DNA from: Rhodamnia argentea
Lineage: Eukaryota; Streptophyta; Magnoliopsida; Myrtales; Myrtaceae
Reading direction: 5' to 3'
Assembly (NCBI RefSeq): GCF_020921035.1
Contig: NC_063156.1
Coordinates: 24,104,283 to 24,168,282 of the forward strand
Length of the DNA: 64,000 bases
In this document: positions 1 through 12,634 of the stretch, one piece after another
Layout: every line of letters begins with the position of its first letter
Position numbering within the stretch: position 1 is the first letter of the stretch
The notes under the pieces: generated by a model
What the model was told of the DNA's origin: nothing
The model's database searches: none
Seen by the model: the letters and a program-made list of their open reading frames with translations, nothing else
Made by a program: the position numbers and the translations under genes

Positions 1-397
1 CCTTGTGAAGCAGTGACCTCAAAGACTGCTGCTTCATCTTCTCCACTTTTGAAACCAAAGTTCAGATTCAGACTCTTTTCTGTGCGGAGGAGAGCCTTTT
101 TCACAGGTTTGATGATCTGGCTCGGGTGGTGGAAGGTGGACGAAGCGACAATGGCGACGATAATGAAGTGGAGGAGGATGTAAATGTAAGGTGGGTATAG
201 GAAGGCCTTGATGGAGCTCCAGAAGCTGGGGATAGTGGAGATGAGGAAGGTCGATGTGCAAGGGATCACTGCAATCTTGAACAGGATAAGGCAGGACCCA
301 ATTCCTACACAGATTAGTGCTATCTTGATAGCCCAGATCGCGGCCTCAAATGTTGTAGCCCTTTCCTGCGACCATTTCCTATGTGGATCAACCATTC
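1..397 (-). CDS. DUF4408-domain membrane protein, 5' part (runs off the window)
   Basis: The frame is open from the ATG at 397 to the window edge (132 codons), and upstream in frame there is a stop near 590 with no earlier ATG. The visible protein has two hydrophobic segments, roughly residues 20-45 and 60-85, followed by a basic stretch. The second contains a PPYIYILLHFIIVAIVASS core, which resembles the plant DUF4408 signature (a W-x-x-x-PPYxY stretch followed by a hydrophobic run ending in SS). Members of this family are plant-specific, usually encoded by a single exon, and often carry a DUF761 motif at the C terminus; that end would lie outside the window. The biochemical function of the family is not known. 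No intron signal is seen in the visible part. The family call rests on motif memory; the coding call on the open frame and membrane-protein composition. Confidence 0.75.
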
Positions 398-778
398 TTT
401 TGGTCTTAATAACAATAGATGTCGATGCTATTGAAACAGTGGTTTTCTCGAAAAATTCAAAACCAAAGTGAAGCAAAGGGTATTGGAAATCTTCAAGATT
501 CTTGATGTAAGAAAAAGATAAGAGGGAGGGAGGTTCAAGAGATTCTGATGAAAAAGCACTTGGAAATCTGCTCGCCAACACCGTCTGGTTTTAGCAACGA
601 GAAAGCATTTAAATGCCCTGAAACAGCTTTAAAAACCGCCATTTTCCCCGGAAAATTCATCAACTCCAAACACTACGGGTCGACTTACTAAACAAGGGTA
701 GGAAGACAAAAGAGAATTCCTCACAGACCAAACACAGAGAGAGTGTCTTTAACTGATGAAACGGACATATTCCAGCCA

Positions 779-822
<44 letters not shown>

Positions 823-2034
823 CGTAAACCTTAACCACAACCTCTGCAGTGTCGGCACTGCAAGCAAGTTCAAAATTCTTGGGCAGAGAGGGAAAAAGGA
901 CAAGAATCCTCCAAAAACAATATAAGGAGGAGATTCCTCGCAAAGGCAAAGGAAAGCAAAAAGAAGCAAATGGAGATTCAGGAGAAGAAAGAAGATGAAC
1001 TAATGCAACATGCAGAGGCAAAGCAAGAACATATCAGCAGCAACTTTATACGACCTATGTTCTTGTCCTCTCCAAACTCAACCAATTCTGCAGAACCCGT
1101 ACAACACCAACCGCCAAACACCTCAAGACACACACTATGCACAAGCTGTCCCTCTGCTCTGCACCAGAGCAGCGGACCACTCAGACAGGAAGTGGGGGGC
1201 TTTATAAATGTGCGAGATGCTTAAACACCGAGCAACTCTCTCCCTCTGTGAACAAATCCCCACCCTCGATCGGATCCCACATACCAGAAGCGTCCGACGT
1301 TTAAAGAGGAAATTTTTCAGAATTTCTATTTTTTCTGTAGTGGGGTTCATTGACTAATCAGAAAAGTCTCAAAGCCAAATTATTCATCATATTTTACAGG
1401 CTTAAACAGAAGGACCTAATCAAAATTTTCAAATTTAGCGCCGCTCCAACATGCAGCGTTGTCCACTAATGAGTGACTCTAGCTGTGGAAATAACGAAGT
1501 AGATCACCAGTTCATCGATCATTATATCCACACAAACAATATGTTAATTGCAGTGGAAGACAGGTAATGGTGTGTTACTAAAATTTTCCTCAGCCTTATC
1601 ACTATGGAGCACTAATAATGCTGCTTCAACGGCTTGTCGTTTTGGTTCCCCTTGATGGGGGTACTCGAGTTTTTGGGGATGTTGCATTTCTTTTTCTATG
1701 TATTATGTCATTTTGTTTTTTTGACAAAGTCAAGGTGTCGATATAGAGACACGTCCATGTTTTGTACGGTTCAATTACATCATTATCACTCGGTACATGC
1801 TCGTTGCTCTTGTCAAGATGAGACTGAACTTGGACTTTTCCAAGTATTGTCCTATGTGATGCAAACTCATTTATTTCTTATTCTAGGGGTTACTTTTGCT
1901 TTTTCCTGATTTTTGCAATTTTCTTTTTCCTCTTCACGATCGTGAGATTCGGAACTCGGTCACCTTGCTTGCGCTCAAGCTCCCCATTCTCAAGTCACTG
2001 ATTACTCGGCGGAATGCCTATTCTGTTTGTACAA
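398..2034. other. Upstream region of the DUF4408 gene, no other gene seen
   Basis: This holds the 5' leader and presumed promoter of the minus-strand DUF4408 gene. Short reading frames are present on both strands but none has a domain or splice structure that I recognise. A GA microsatellite at 783-820 is the only clear structure. From about 1240 onward the DNA is AT-rich and anonymous. Confidence 0.4.
783..820. repeat. (AG)19 microsatellite
   Basis: A perfect AG dinucleotide run of 38 bp, about 390 bp upstream of the DUF4408 start codon. On the gene's own (minus) strand it reads as CT, a common arrangement in plant promoters and 5' leaders. Confidence 0.95.
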
Positions 2035-2440
2035 GATAATTGTCCAAAAAGTCCCGAACCTATTGTACGGCGATCGATTCAATCTTAAATTTTGTAATTA
2101 TGTCAATTTAGTTGTAAATCTTTTGACAATTTACCAATATAATCCTCAACCTTTCAATTGTAAATATTTGGTCCCACATCTTTTGAAAATTTGCTTATTT
2201 AATCCTTAACCTATTATTTGGATAATTAGTACGGAAGGACTACATTGAGAAATGGTTAAAAGGATCGGGACTAAATTGTTAAATCATAAGAAATTTCAGA
2301 ACTATATTGGCACAATTAAAATATTTATGACTAAATTGGCAAATCATCTCAAGGTTTATGACTAAATTGACACAATTGAGAAGTTTAGGACTGAATTAGC
2401 TTTTGTATAATAGGTTTAAGACTTTTTAGATAATTTTTTC
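2035..2440. repeat. MITE, family A (copy 1)
   Basis: The left end reads 'aattgtccaaaaagtcccg' and the right end 'aagactttttagataatt', which are imperfect inverted repeats. Inside are mirrored phrases such as 'gactaaattggcaaat' and 'gacaatttaccaatataatc'. The same terminal and subterminal phrases recur at 19631, 20475, 33430, 34938, 38851, 44244 and about 52060, so this is one repeat family. No coding capacity is present, consistent with a non-autonomous inverted-repeat element. The superfamily was not assigned because no target-site duplication could be read. Confidence 0.65.
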
Positions 2441-5400
2441 CTATTCAAACATATCGATATTCATCGACAATGGGTGAAAAAAAAAACAAGTTCATGGAAA
2501 AAAAAAAAGGTGGCTGTATTTTGAATGTTTCTGAGCACTAATGCCTTAGTGAAAGTAAAGTTGCAATAATTGATTGATATACACCAACAGCTTTGCTAAC
2601 TTTTCCTTCTACTATAATGCCTTCCGTTGACTGAAAGGACTTTAGTAATGCGGGTACTAATGTGAAGATAAGAGAAGGTCCATGGACCTTGATTATGCTA
2701 AGCTAGAATAGGAAACTCCCCTTAATTAATTGCTAAAAAATCAAACATCATGCCATAACTTCTACACGCCCTAGAAAAAAGATGAATCAAGACCATTTCA
2801 AAAATCAACGAGCGACTTTTTGAGGGGATCCAAAGTTGTTTGGTGCTGGGTTTGGCAAAAATGACTAAAGGTAGTCGATGCCTCTAGAATTGTGGTTTTG
2901 ATGTGAGGTGACTCCAAATCCACACATACAAATATGAGAAACAAAGTCATGGGCACGTAGGTTCAGAGCTAAACCAACCACTGGACTGAAAGTTTCATCA
3001 TAGTTTAGACCATACTGGTGCGAGAATCCTCGTGTCACTAGGTGAGCCTTATCCCTTTTGATTGAACCATCTTGGCCTGTCTTGACCGACTCCCTTTTTT
3101 AAGGCACTCGGCCTAGACTCTTTATATAGAAATTCAGTGACTTTATTTTGATTATTTCAAAATATTTTGAGGGGAAAAAATATCTTAGAGTCATTCACGG
3201 CCAATATTGTGAGAATGGGGAAATGGGGTCTCTTGTCTGACCCCAGGGAGCAGATAGGGAAGTCCCATGGAACCAAAGAATTATGAGAAGCTTGGCCATT
3301 GCCAACCCAACCACCACAACCTTCTTCTCACACTTTTTCCCTTTCTATTTCTTTCAGGAAACTCCTCATTTTTTTGACCTATAGAGAAACATCCTTAGTG
3401 TAACAAATATATACACAAGTAGTTTTTGAAAGGATTATAATGTCCTAAGTGGAATATTGAACATGGTTTGCTGAAAGAACTAATTAAAACGGAGTACATG
3501 TAGTGCCTTGTCCCTAATCCCGGATCTCTCTCTTTCCATTGCTCATTTCAATTTCTATATTATCGATCGACGCGGGTGCGGTAGCAATTGTAATAATTCA
3601 TTTTCGAGGGATCAAAATGGACGATCTATGATTAAATAATCTTTCCTTTTTAGGATTTTTGCCACTTTGTCAACTGATAAAAGCAAATGAGCCTGAAATG
3701 CACATCCTACGCTTCACCCTTTTCGAGAGTCTCAAACGCATGCACATTCGCTTAATTAGGGCCCTTTAAATCTCATCATGTATCGGGGTCATGGATCAAT
3801 CGACGTACGATATCAGTCATAACGTCGAATCATCACCGTATTATTCGTCGGGATTTGATCATCAAGAAGGGTCTCTATCCAGTTTCGGATTGAAGTAGCT
3901 ATCTCAGTTGCGTCATTCGTGGTTTCTGCTACAGTTCCTCTCTCTTTTTCTGGTGTCTGCCTCCATCTTCTCAAAGTTGTTTTGCTTCGCTCTTTTGTTA
4001 GGTTAATGACCTTTTCACTGACTCTCGTGCTTAGAAGAAATAAGGATGGGTTATCAGTTCTTTTTAGTTTTATTACATTATCGAATACCAGACTCTTAAC
4101 GAACAGCAAGGCTCACCAGAAAGTGATTTGACTTTCTCGTACTCTTCCATGTTTCGGGTCAGAGTTCGGTGACTACCCTTTTGGATAAATTCGTGTTCTT
4201 CTTGATTAGGTATTCGAACAAGTTCAAGAGCTATACGCATTCATAAATGCAACTGCCATATATAAAATCTGCATGTGAGGATGAGATTGGAGCGAAAAAC
4301 TTCAGCCTGTAATATAAGAAAAAAGTTCCAATAGCGGTTCATCATTTACGATTTGTATCCTTTTTTTGGTCTAAAAAAGTTAAATTAGAAATGAACGAGA
4401 TGATGTCTGAGTTTTTCTCATCCAATTTTTTTAGAAGTTACCAACTTTAATGATCCATTATCTGTAAAATGAGTCGTATAAGGAAACTGAAGAAAGATGC
4501 ACATTTGAGAATAAGTTCCCGAAAAATGGGAACCGCTTTTGTCATCGTATATTATGATGGAAACCAAACACTTTCGAGTTTTTATTCTTTCGCACTGGAG
4601 TTTCATACCTAAAAGAAGTAATAGCGTCGATACAAGACGGATACAAAATAACAAAAAAAAAGTAAGCTATTCGTTGATCCTTCTCTTTCATTTATAAATG
4701 ACACTACACATTCAGAGGAGCACTCCTGAATTTGAATCTAGAGTCAGGTCACTGTCTCACAGTGAAATTGATAAAAGCATGAGCATTTGTAATGTGGGGG
4801 CATCCAAAACCGATGTCATCTGCCACCATCCTAAATTTTCGCCTTTTGCACCGTCCAGAAGAATTCTCAATTTTTTCATGACTATATTCAACTGATCTTT
4901 CTGGAAGAACATACGGACATATGTTAGGACACTGATTTAGCTGAATTCCCTTCGCAGAAAGAAGAATAAAAGGGAGAAGGTATACTGACGTTGAGATATA
5001 AATGTAATTGCATGGCATCCCGCGGTTCTAAAATCTGATTGAGAAGAGCGAAAAAATTCTGGATCATTCGCCCGAAAGTGAGTTCTTTTCTTAAAGGGAG
5101 GAAAATCAAGTGCGAAATTGAGGGGACAGAGAACATAATTAACAGCTAGGGCATAATCAAATGCATGCTCCACCTGCAAAGGATTGTTTTTGACTCCATC
5201 AAGGAGAATTCAAAGTACTCTCACGTACTTGAGCGGTTCCTTCTTCATTTTTGCTCTTGCAATTCCAAGTTCCGTACCAAATTTGGATCAAAAGCTTTGC
5301 TGACTTACGGCACTTTAGAATTTGGCAAGAAAGTCTTGTATCTTGCCGTTGCATCTAAGCTTAGTTGAGTATGTGGGCTTTGCCAGTCTTGACTTTTTCA

Positions 5401-8400
5401 TGTATTTTATGAGATCAATCCATCTTTAATGCACTTGTTTATCAGGATAATAGGAAAAATAAGGGCACGCATCATTATCTTGTGAATTCATCAGGCCCTC
5501 CTTCAAATTGACATCAACAATTTTTTTTTTTTTTGGTGCTTCTTTAGTAAACCTGTGCCTTTTGAAACCAACCCACCACCCATTATAGTATCATTTTTGC
5601 AGACAGCAACATGTGGGAGTGTAGGGGATAGACACATGCAGATTAAAATTCTTAAGTGGAAGATCTGCAGCATCTGCAATCTTGGCAAGACTCCATTAAC
5701 TTTTAACCATCAGCTCATTGCTCGAAAGGTTATCAACAAGATTGGATAAAATCAAAATCATGGGTATTAGCCAAAAACCAAAGTTTGCTTCCAAGGGAAT
5801 GAAAAAGATGAAAATGCAAGCGTTCCTATTCAACGTAGACTGGTCATGAGCCTACAGATGGAGACACTAAGAGGAGTCACGGTTTAGGGGGCTATAGAGT
5901 GTCCAAAAACCGAACTGTGTAACCCACTGCAGTCCAAGATTGGTGGCGGTAGTGGGGTGGTGGCTCCACCTGACGGCGCTCTAAAATCTACCAATTTTTG
6001 CTTCTTTTTTTCCCCATTTTTTTTGGGGAAAATCTCTTTTTTTTTTTTCATAGTAGGAAGGGTCATTTCAAAAGGGTATCTAGCATGTTGAGATTCCCTT
6101 TTATTTTGTTGCTGCATGGGGTCATTTAGATTGGCCTGAATTGGCACGAGGGCATGCTTTGTAGTTTGTACTTGCTTGAATTTGAAGGTTAGTGCGCCAT
6201 TTTTTGCTGGGGCGGTTCACGCTTTGCTGCCAAGCTAAGCTATGGATTGTGAAGTGTGGGTCAATGGAATTGATTGGGTCCCTTCTGTCATCATTTCGTG
6301 AACCCCATTTCCTCTATGATTCGCATAATTTGTACGTATGCAAAACTTTTTCCTAGTGCACCTTTGCACCTCTTTTTCTAGTACTCATCCATGGCTCCTT
6401 TGGCTTGAGCACTATGGAAGGTTTGATTGAATCTTGCACACAAGTTGAATTGCTTCTCTTGAAACCCATTTCACGCATACAAGTGCAAATTCAAATGCCC
6501 ATGAGATTTGTGGCCCATCTTTCCTCATCAAGAAAGGGAAAAGCTTTGGGTGTACAAGTTCATATGATGCCATGGTGTGCTTCAAATTTCATATGCATGT
6601 CAATCTCAAGGACTGTAGAAAGATCAAACAGTACATAGCACAATGCTACCCGCAAGATACCATAGAAAGCGAAACTAGCACGAATTAATAAGATGCAAGC
6701 ACAAACACCAACGGCATCATCCCTCGACCATGGGGTTACGACATGGATATTTCTTGTGGGTTGGCACAGGCGATAAGGCCAATCGGGTTAAGTTTCTTTT
6801 AGATAGGTTTCCGCATAAAATTGGTAAGGCAGGTAGTTTTGGAATGATAAGTAATGAATTGAGCAATTTGCGGATCGAAGAGATCGAAAGCCATATGCAT
6901 AGTGCAACTAGAAAGAATGAAGCATGAAATTGATAGCTTCTAGAATGAGAAACAACAGGCACGTTGAGCTAAGAACTGTGGAGGGATGAGGTTTTGAAGG
7001 AAAGGGAAATTGAAAGCTGGGGGCTTTTATCAAAAACTGTGGCTGTAAAAAGAGTATAAGCATTAAGAGGCATGTGGTGATAAGTTGATCATGATTTTCG
7101 CAGATAGATACCCAAAAACTTAACAATCCCGAAGGACAGTGATTCCTTCAATCCCATTGACCTCTGGCTGTGACTGTGTTCTGTGAATTAAAAATCAGAT
7201 TTTTTCCCCCTCATCATGAACTAGCTTGGTCTACTTTAAACTGGACAGTTTCTGACACCTCCAGGTCTTTGCTTGTTGCCAGGAGAAGAATCAACCAGGG
7301 CTTGTCTATGGTCTTGGTTTCTAGACGGTCTTTGCTCACGGCTTCTTGGAATTAAACGATGAAAATCTGCATAAACAATGCAGAACCAAAGCTTCTTACT
7401 ATTAAACTTCCGTTCTTTTACCTTTGTGTGTGCTTTTAAACAAATGGGAAAGATGTCTTGGTGGAGAATCATGAGCACCTTCGAAATCTTTATGGGAAGC
7501 GGCGAAAGAGACAGCCAGCATCGGCTGATTCCGAATAGTTTTTGTAGAGAAATGGAATACAGAAGATATCTAGGAAAAGATAAGATGGAAAAAGGTTTAG
7601 GTTGCACCACGTACTTAATAAATTGTGGGTGGATGAGCTAAAGAAGCATCTCTCAAGAACTCAAGACAAAACAATGAGAGAAGATGACAAGTTAAGAAAG
7701 AGTTTTTGTAGAGGCAGTAGATACTTGAAACCATGTGCAGAAGGCATAGATTAGCCGATAAGGGACCCTCCAGACTTTGATAATTGTTAGTCATTCAACA
7801 TAAGCATCCGTCTCTTTCCATATATCTCTTTGCTAATCCCCAACACCACTCGAATGTTTTATTAGGTTGTTTGTGCGATTCTTGATAACACGCGGAATTG
7901 ACCACTCATACTGATGAATTGTTCATCACAGTGAGCCGTCCGAAAGGAAAGAGGAAAAATTGCATGCGCCGATAACAGTGGTTTTGTTCATTTTGGAATT
8001 GGTTGATGCATGTGAGGACACTGACCGATAATTTTATTTCTCCGGACGGTAAAGTATCTTCAGCTGTTATACTGTCAATGTAGCTTCAAACTACAATCTG
8101 CCAAATGACCATTGTTTAAAAAAAAATTCATCGACTTGAAGATGTTGATTACTTGATATGCTATCCCTTTTTCCTAATGAGGGTTCTAGCCGCTTGTAAG
8201 GGCCTTAAGAGGGAATATCCCTCTTTATGCTCTTCCTTCTTCTGTCTTCTTTATCTTCATCTTGGACACCAAAGCAATGGTCTTTGACTAACTTTTCCTA
8301 CGCAATGCCCAAGACAATGATCAAGAGGGTTTGTTATTGTCATATTGTATTCCTAGTGCTGCTAAATCTTCTCATAAATTGCAATAGAATCTAACGCTCT

Positions 8401-8539
8401 ATCATCAAGACCGTACCAAAAGGAAAAGGCATCCAAGAACAGTAAAGTACAAAGGCCATTTGAAATTGGTGGAACCCAAGAGGGAGGAGAGGAAAAAACA
8501 CAAAAGAATAGGAAAGGAAGCAAAATGCAACTATTAGTT
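2441..8539. other. Intergenic, no gene recognised
   Basis: About 6 kb of AT-rich DNA. Reading frames are short and lack domains or plausible exon chains. Poly-A/T runs near 2480, 5520 and 6010-6050 are noted. The stretch 6400-7650 has somewhat longer frames on both strands but no recognisable protein. Confidence 0.4.
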
Positions 8540-9455
8540 ATTGCGGGTGGATTTGATTCAGCATTTTCAAGGGGCTTTCAGCCCCCAAAGTCCATTGGGA
8601 GAATACTAAAGCATTTGGTTTAGTTTTAAACCAGCATTTGACCAAGTGTTGGCCTTGGGAAAGTTGAAAGCCAAATAACCAGCATTAGGCTTTCAGCATT
8701 TGGCAATGCTAAAAGATTTTTTTCCTTCCAAAACTAACTTCATCAATTCCTTATATTTTCGGTTTTGCCCCCCTTTTTACTTTTTATCTTCTTCGCCAAT
8801 ATTGTAACAAATGCGAAAAGCAAACACAGAACACAAGGATTTACGTGGTTCGATCAAGGTGATCTACGTCCATGGGCGAGGCAAAACAAGATTCCACTAT
8901 AATCAAATAGAGTACAAATTACAGAAGTCGGTTTTATTGACTGAACAAAAGCACACGACTCACAAGTCTCTCACGTAAGGAAAATTCTCAATCATAATGA
9001 AAAAACCCTAGCCGTAGTATAAATAGAGCCCAAAAAAATTTCTCGAGGGCGTTGCCCCCGAACCTCCATAGAAATCTGCTCATACCACTATTGGCCAAAC
9101 TCTCCGCGTCACGAACTAAATCTCAATTTTTTTTCCACTTTTAGGCTGCACAAAAAAATATGTCGGATCAAGTGATAAACTGGACTGAGTACATAAAATT
9201 CAAGACATATTTAACAGCCGGTCCGACAATGGGTAATTTTTTAATTAAAAATTAAAAATTTGCATTCAAAGTGCCTTTGGAATATTGTTTTTACCAAACA
9301 TCATTCAACCCAAAATCCATTTTCAAATGAGATTTTACCAAACGCAATTAGCATTTTCCTAAATCCCTTTAGGTTGAAGGCATTTTCATTTTCCCAAAAC
9401 TCATCTCAAATGCTGAACCAAATGCTAAACCAAACCCACCCTGCACTTCCATGGA
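8540..9455. repeat. TIR-type non-autonomous DNA element with an internal insertion
   Basis: The left border region reads 'gggtggatttgattcagcat' and the right border, reverse-complemented, reads 'gggtgggtttggtttagcat'. They form imperfect inverted repeats rich in 'agcatttgg' words that recur in both arms. No transposase reading frame is visible. The middle (about 8803-9228) has different composition and looks like an LTR-type insertion. Ends are approximate to about 20 bp and no clear target-site duplication was found, so the superfamily is open (hAT-like is possible). Confidence 0.45.
8803..9228. mobile_element. LTR-like fossil inside the TIR element
   Basis: Begins with TGTAAC and ends with GACA. 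It contains the phrase 'ttacgtggttcgatcaa', a type of sequence common in plant copia LTRs, and 'tataaatag' near 9020, a possible TATA box. No internal retroelement domains are present, so it would be a solo LTR or an LTR fragment. The 5-bp flanks (aatat and atggg) do not match, so the borders or the interpretation may be wrong. Confidence 0.35.
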
Positions 9456-10846
9456 AGAGCATCTGCTATCATAGAATAGAGCTTTTTTTGGGGGGAGAGG
9501 AAGAAAGAAAAAGAACAATAAAAGAACAAATGGGGTCCTACAATGATTAATTCTCTCGACATAATTTCTATTATGTCGATTCACAATTATTTGTCCATGC
9601 TCTTCTTAGATTCGCGAGGCGAAGCTTGAAGTGGCGACGGGTGGCACCAAAAGATCAACCAGAAAAAGGGCGAATTATATAAAAGAACAGATGAGAATGG
9701 AAATATCAAAGTTGGCGCTTTATTTTAAATCAAATGGGGCTCCGGTTCATCCGTCTCCATCTCAATAAGAAAATGAACATTATTAGAGTAAAGGAACCCT
9801 ACTTTCATTCAAACACCAACCCACAGTCACATGGGCACTGCTGGGCTGTTGACAAGGACTGGTATTCTGCTATGTTCTAAAGGAGTTCAAACAAGGAAGA
9901 TGATGTTGTAACACTAGCTCTAATCTAACAATTAGAAGGTATTTCATGGACATGGTATTAGAAAGAAGTGCAACTCAAGTTTCACTGGTGTCTTCACTAA
10001 AAAAATGAGAAAGAGCACCTGTCCCATTCCATCTTTGAGACAATTGTTACTTCACTGAACTCTCCTGGGTCTTTTATAATTGCCAAAGTGCTTTTAAAGA
10101 AATGTTTTCCAGAACCTCAGGTCAAGTTTCACTTGTATCTTTGCTGAATTATGCATCTGGCCTATTTAAATATTGCCAAAGTTCTCCACCAATAAATTAA
10201 CTCGATAAAACTTCCCATTTTGAAGAATTTAGTGTCATCATTAGGTTGGCAATCATAATTCTTATGATTTCATCAACTATAAAAGAGAAAAAGAAACTAG
10301 AAAACTTATTTTGGGCATCACAACAGAAACCGAAAAAATTGAAACAATAATGTTTTCATATTTTCTTTTTTTTTTTCTGAGAATTACGCCGTATGAGTTC
10401 ACGTATAAAAGAGTGGACAAAATCATCAGTTGACTGAGAGCCCAAATATCTGAGAGTGAGACCAAAACCATAGAGATAGAATCATTCTCTTTATCTTTAG
10501 AACCGTGACTCGTTTACCCTTTGTTCTAAATGCCACGTACAGTGTTAGGGATACAAGTCAGAACACACTGAACTGTTGAGATGTCATGTCATGAATCTTG
10601 AAATAATTGGGCGATATTTCATACCAGAAAAAAGGAGAAAACAATGATGCAATGATAAAGCTGCCTCCACAACTAAAGGCAAGGTGGCCAAATTGTCCAA
10701 ACCCAGCAAATATTATACTCTGTTCTCTTGTGGTTCAGAACTGAATATGTAGATTAAAAAAAACCAAGAAGAAACACTACTCAATTCATCTTGATTTCTT
10801 TTGTTGGGCTTCCATTTAAAGACGATGGGTCGATATTGGAAGACGA

Positions 10847-10892
<46 letters not shown>

Positions 10893-10999
10893 GGATTTGT
10901 GAATCCATATTTCCTCCACTTCCATGAGCTTTTCCCAAAGCGAAAGCACTATTTGCATTCGGAATGTAAGACAGCAAAGTACATGACGTAGATTGTTAT
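9456..10999. other. Intergenic, no gene recognised
   Basis: AT-rich anonymous DNA without supported genes. A TC microsatellite at 10851-10892 is the only clear structure. Confidence 0.4.
10851..10892. repeat. (TC)n microsatellite
   Basis: 42 bp of TC dinucleotides interrupted by a single A near 10880. It is not attached to a recognised gene. Confidence 0.95.
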
Positions 11000-12634
11000 T
11001 GTAACGATCCTAAGACATTTCCCCTTATCATCCTGTTTATATTTTTCTTTAACCGTTTTTCTTATTTTCTGCCAACCTTTATTTCTAATGGTGGGCGTAT
11101 TGAAATAGCAGACATAGCAAACTCCATACATAAATACACATAATCTTATATATGCATTAATATGTCTTACATCATCATCTAACCTCCCATTTATTACTCT
11201 AAAATACGAAAGATGTTAACTACTCACTCTCATACTCTATATCACTCTTAGCTACTATCACCCACATCTCAAGACTCCACATTGACAGCATCACTCTGGT
11301 ACATATGCATATGGGTGGACTGGCCAAACAAAGGAGCTCGTAGTGGGTCCATCAATTTCCTGAAAAAGAACAAAGGGATGAGCGAGCAGCCCAATAAATG
11401 AAATTACTATGCTTAAGGCGGGAATATTAGCTTTATACTCAACAAAGCTATCATGTGATTTATTGTAAATATGAGCATTTTGTAAATCATCAAATGCATG
11501 GAATCTATCACATAACTTTTGTTCGAATGCCATGAATACATCAATCCATGCAAATCATATCAAATGGCCATTCTAGGCTCGCCAACTTTTGAGCGTATCT
11601 AGGCCATAAACATTTGCCTATCTGGGCCATAGTTAGTAAGTCGTATCCCGGAAATGCTCACTTGTGGGTTCAACGTTACCTAACGGTAAATGTCTTGCAT
11701 AATCATCTTCATGGGAATGACGGCTCAATATACCAACAATATGAACCCTTAAGACTTTAAGAGAACGTTTGCCTATCCGGGCCATACATCGTTCCTCGGA
11801 TGATCTGCACAAACACGTTCTTGCAGGTGCATACATCAAATCATTTTAATGCAAGAAAATATTGTCATGGCTTAATGCAATAATACTCGCATTGCACACA
11901 AGATGCATACAATTCATGTCAATCTAATGCAATACTTCATTTAAGTAACAAACAGACGTTCTTGCGTTACATCTAGTAATCTCATTTACCTGGTACCCGA
12001 ATTATGGTTCCCTACGTTAAGCAACAAGGAAACAAGATGAGAAGTGGTGTGACGGTGGCGGCGGCACAAGGCGATGGTGTCGATGGGGTGGTCGAGAGTG
12101 GAAAGTCGGAGTGAGGGAGAAGGGGGAGTAAAAAGGAAGAGGGATAGTATGTAAGGTAAAAGGAATTGGTGGATGATAGAATGAAGAAATCGTACCCCTA
12201 TTTATAGGAGTTTCCTAACATTAATTATTTGAATGCGACATTGATCTTATCATATCATTAATTACTTAAAAGTGACATTAATCTTATCCTATTATTTGAA
12301 AGCGACGTTGATCTTATCTTATCTTTAATTACTTGAAAGTGACATTGATCTTATCTTATTACTTGAAAGTGACGTTAATCTAATATTTTAAAAAATTGAC
12401 TTACCATTGACTTAATATCAATTCAAGAACTATTTCTTCATATTATATTTTCTAATACAATTTTTCAAAAAACTTCCCAAATAAGTTAAGTAATAGCTTT
12501 CTTGAAAATTTTTTAAACAACTTTCTTGAGAAGTTACGGAACAACCACTTATAAAAAATTCCTTAAAGAATGGTCGAGAGAATTTCTTTTGCTCTTTAAT
12601 TATTTCTAGTATAGGGAAAATTCGAGATGTCACA
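11000..12634 (-). mobile_element. Probable solo LTR, Ty3/gypsy-like
   Basis: On the minus strand the unit begins TGTGACATCTCGAATTTTCC and ends GATCGTTACA, the TG...CA form of an LTR. A minus-strand TATA box (CCTATAAATAGGGG, near 12195-12210) precedes a pyrimidine-rich stretch, as expected for the promoter and leader of an LTR read in that direction. The flanks are gttat on the left and attat on the right, a 4-of-5 match to a 5-bp target duplication. No gag or pol remnants are present on either side, so a solo LTR left by recombination fits. Ty3/gypsy assignment rests on the TGTGACATC-type start and the 1.6-kb length. Confidence 0.55.
12220..12400. repeat. Degenerate tandem repeat inside the LTR
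   Basis: About four to five diverged units, each near 35 bp, built around the words 'acttgaaagtgac' and 'ttgatcttatctta'. It sits on the upstream side of the LTR's minus-strand TATA box, the place where LTR enhancers are usually found. Confidence 0.7.

Noticed and set aside
12220-12400. CRISPR-like array
   Set aside because: The units are adjacent and diverged with no unique spacers, and this is a plant nuclear sequence; it is an ordinary tandem repeat in an LTR.
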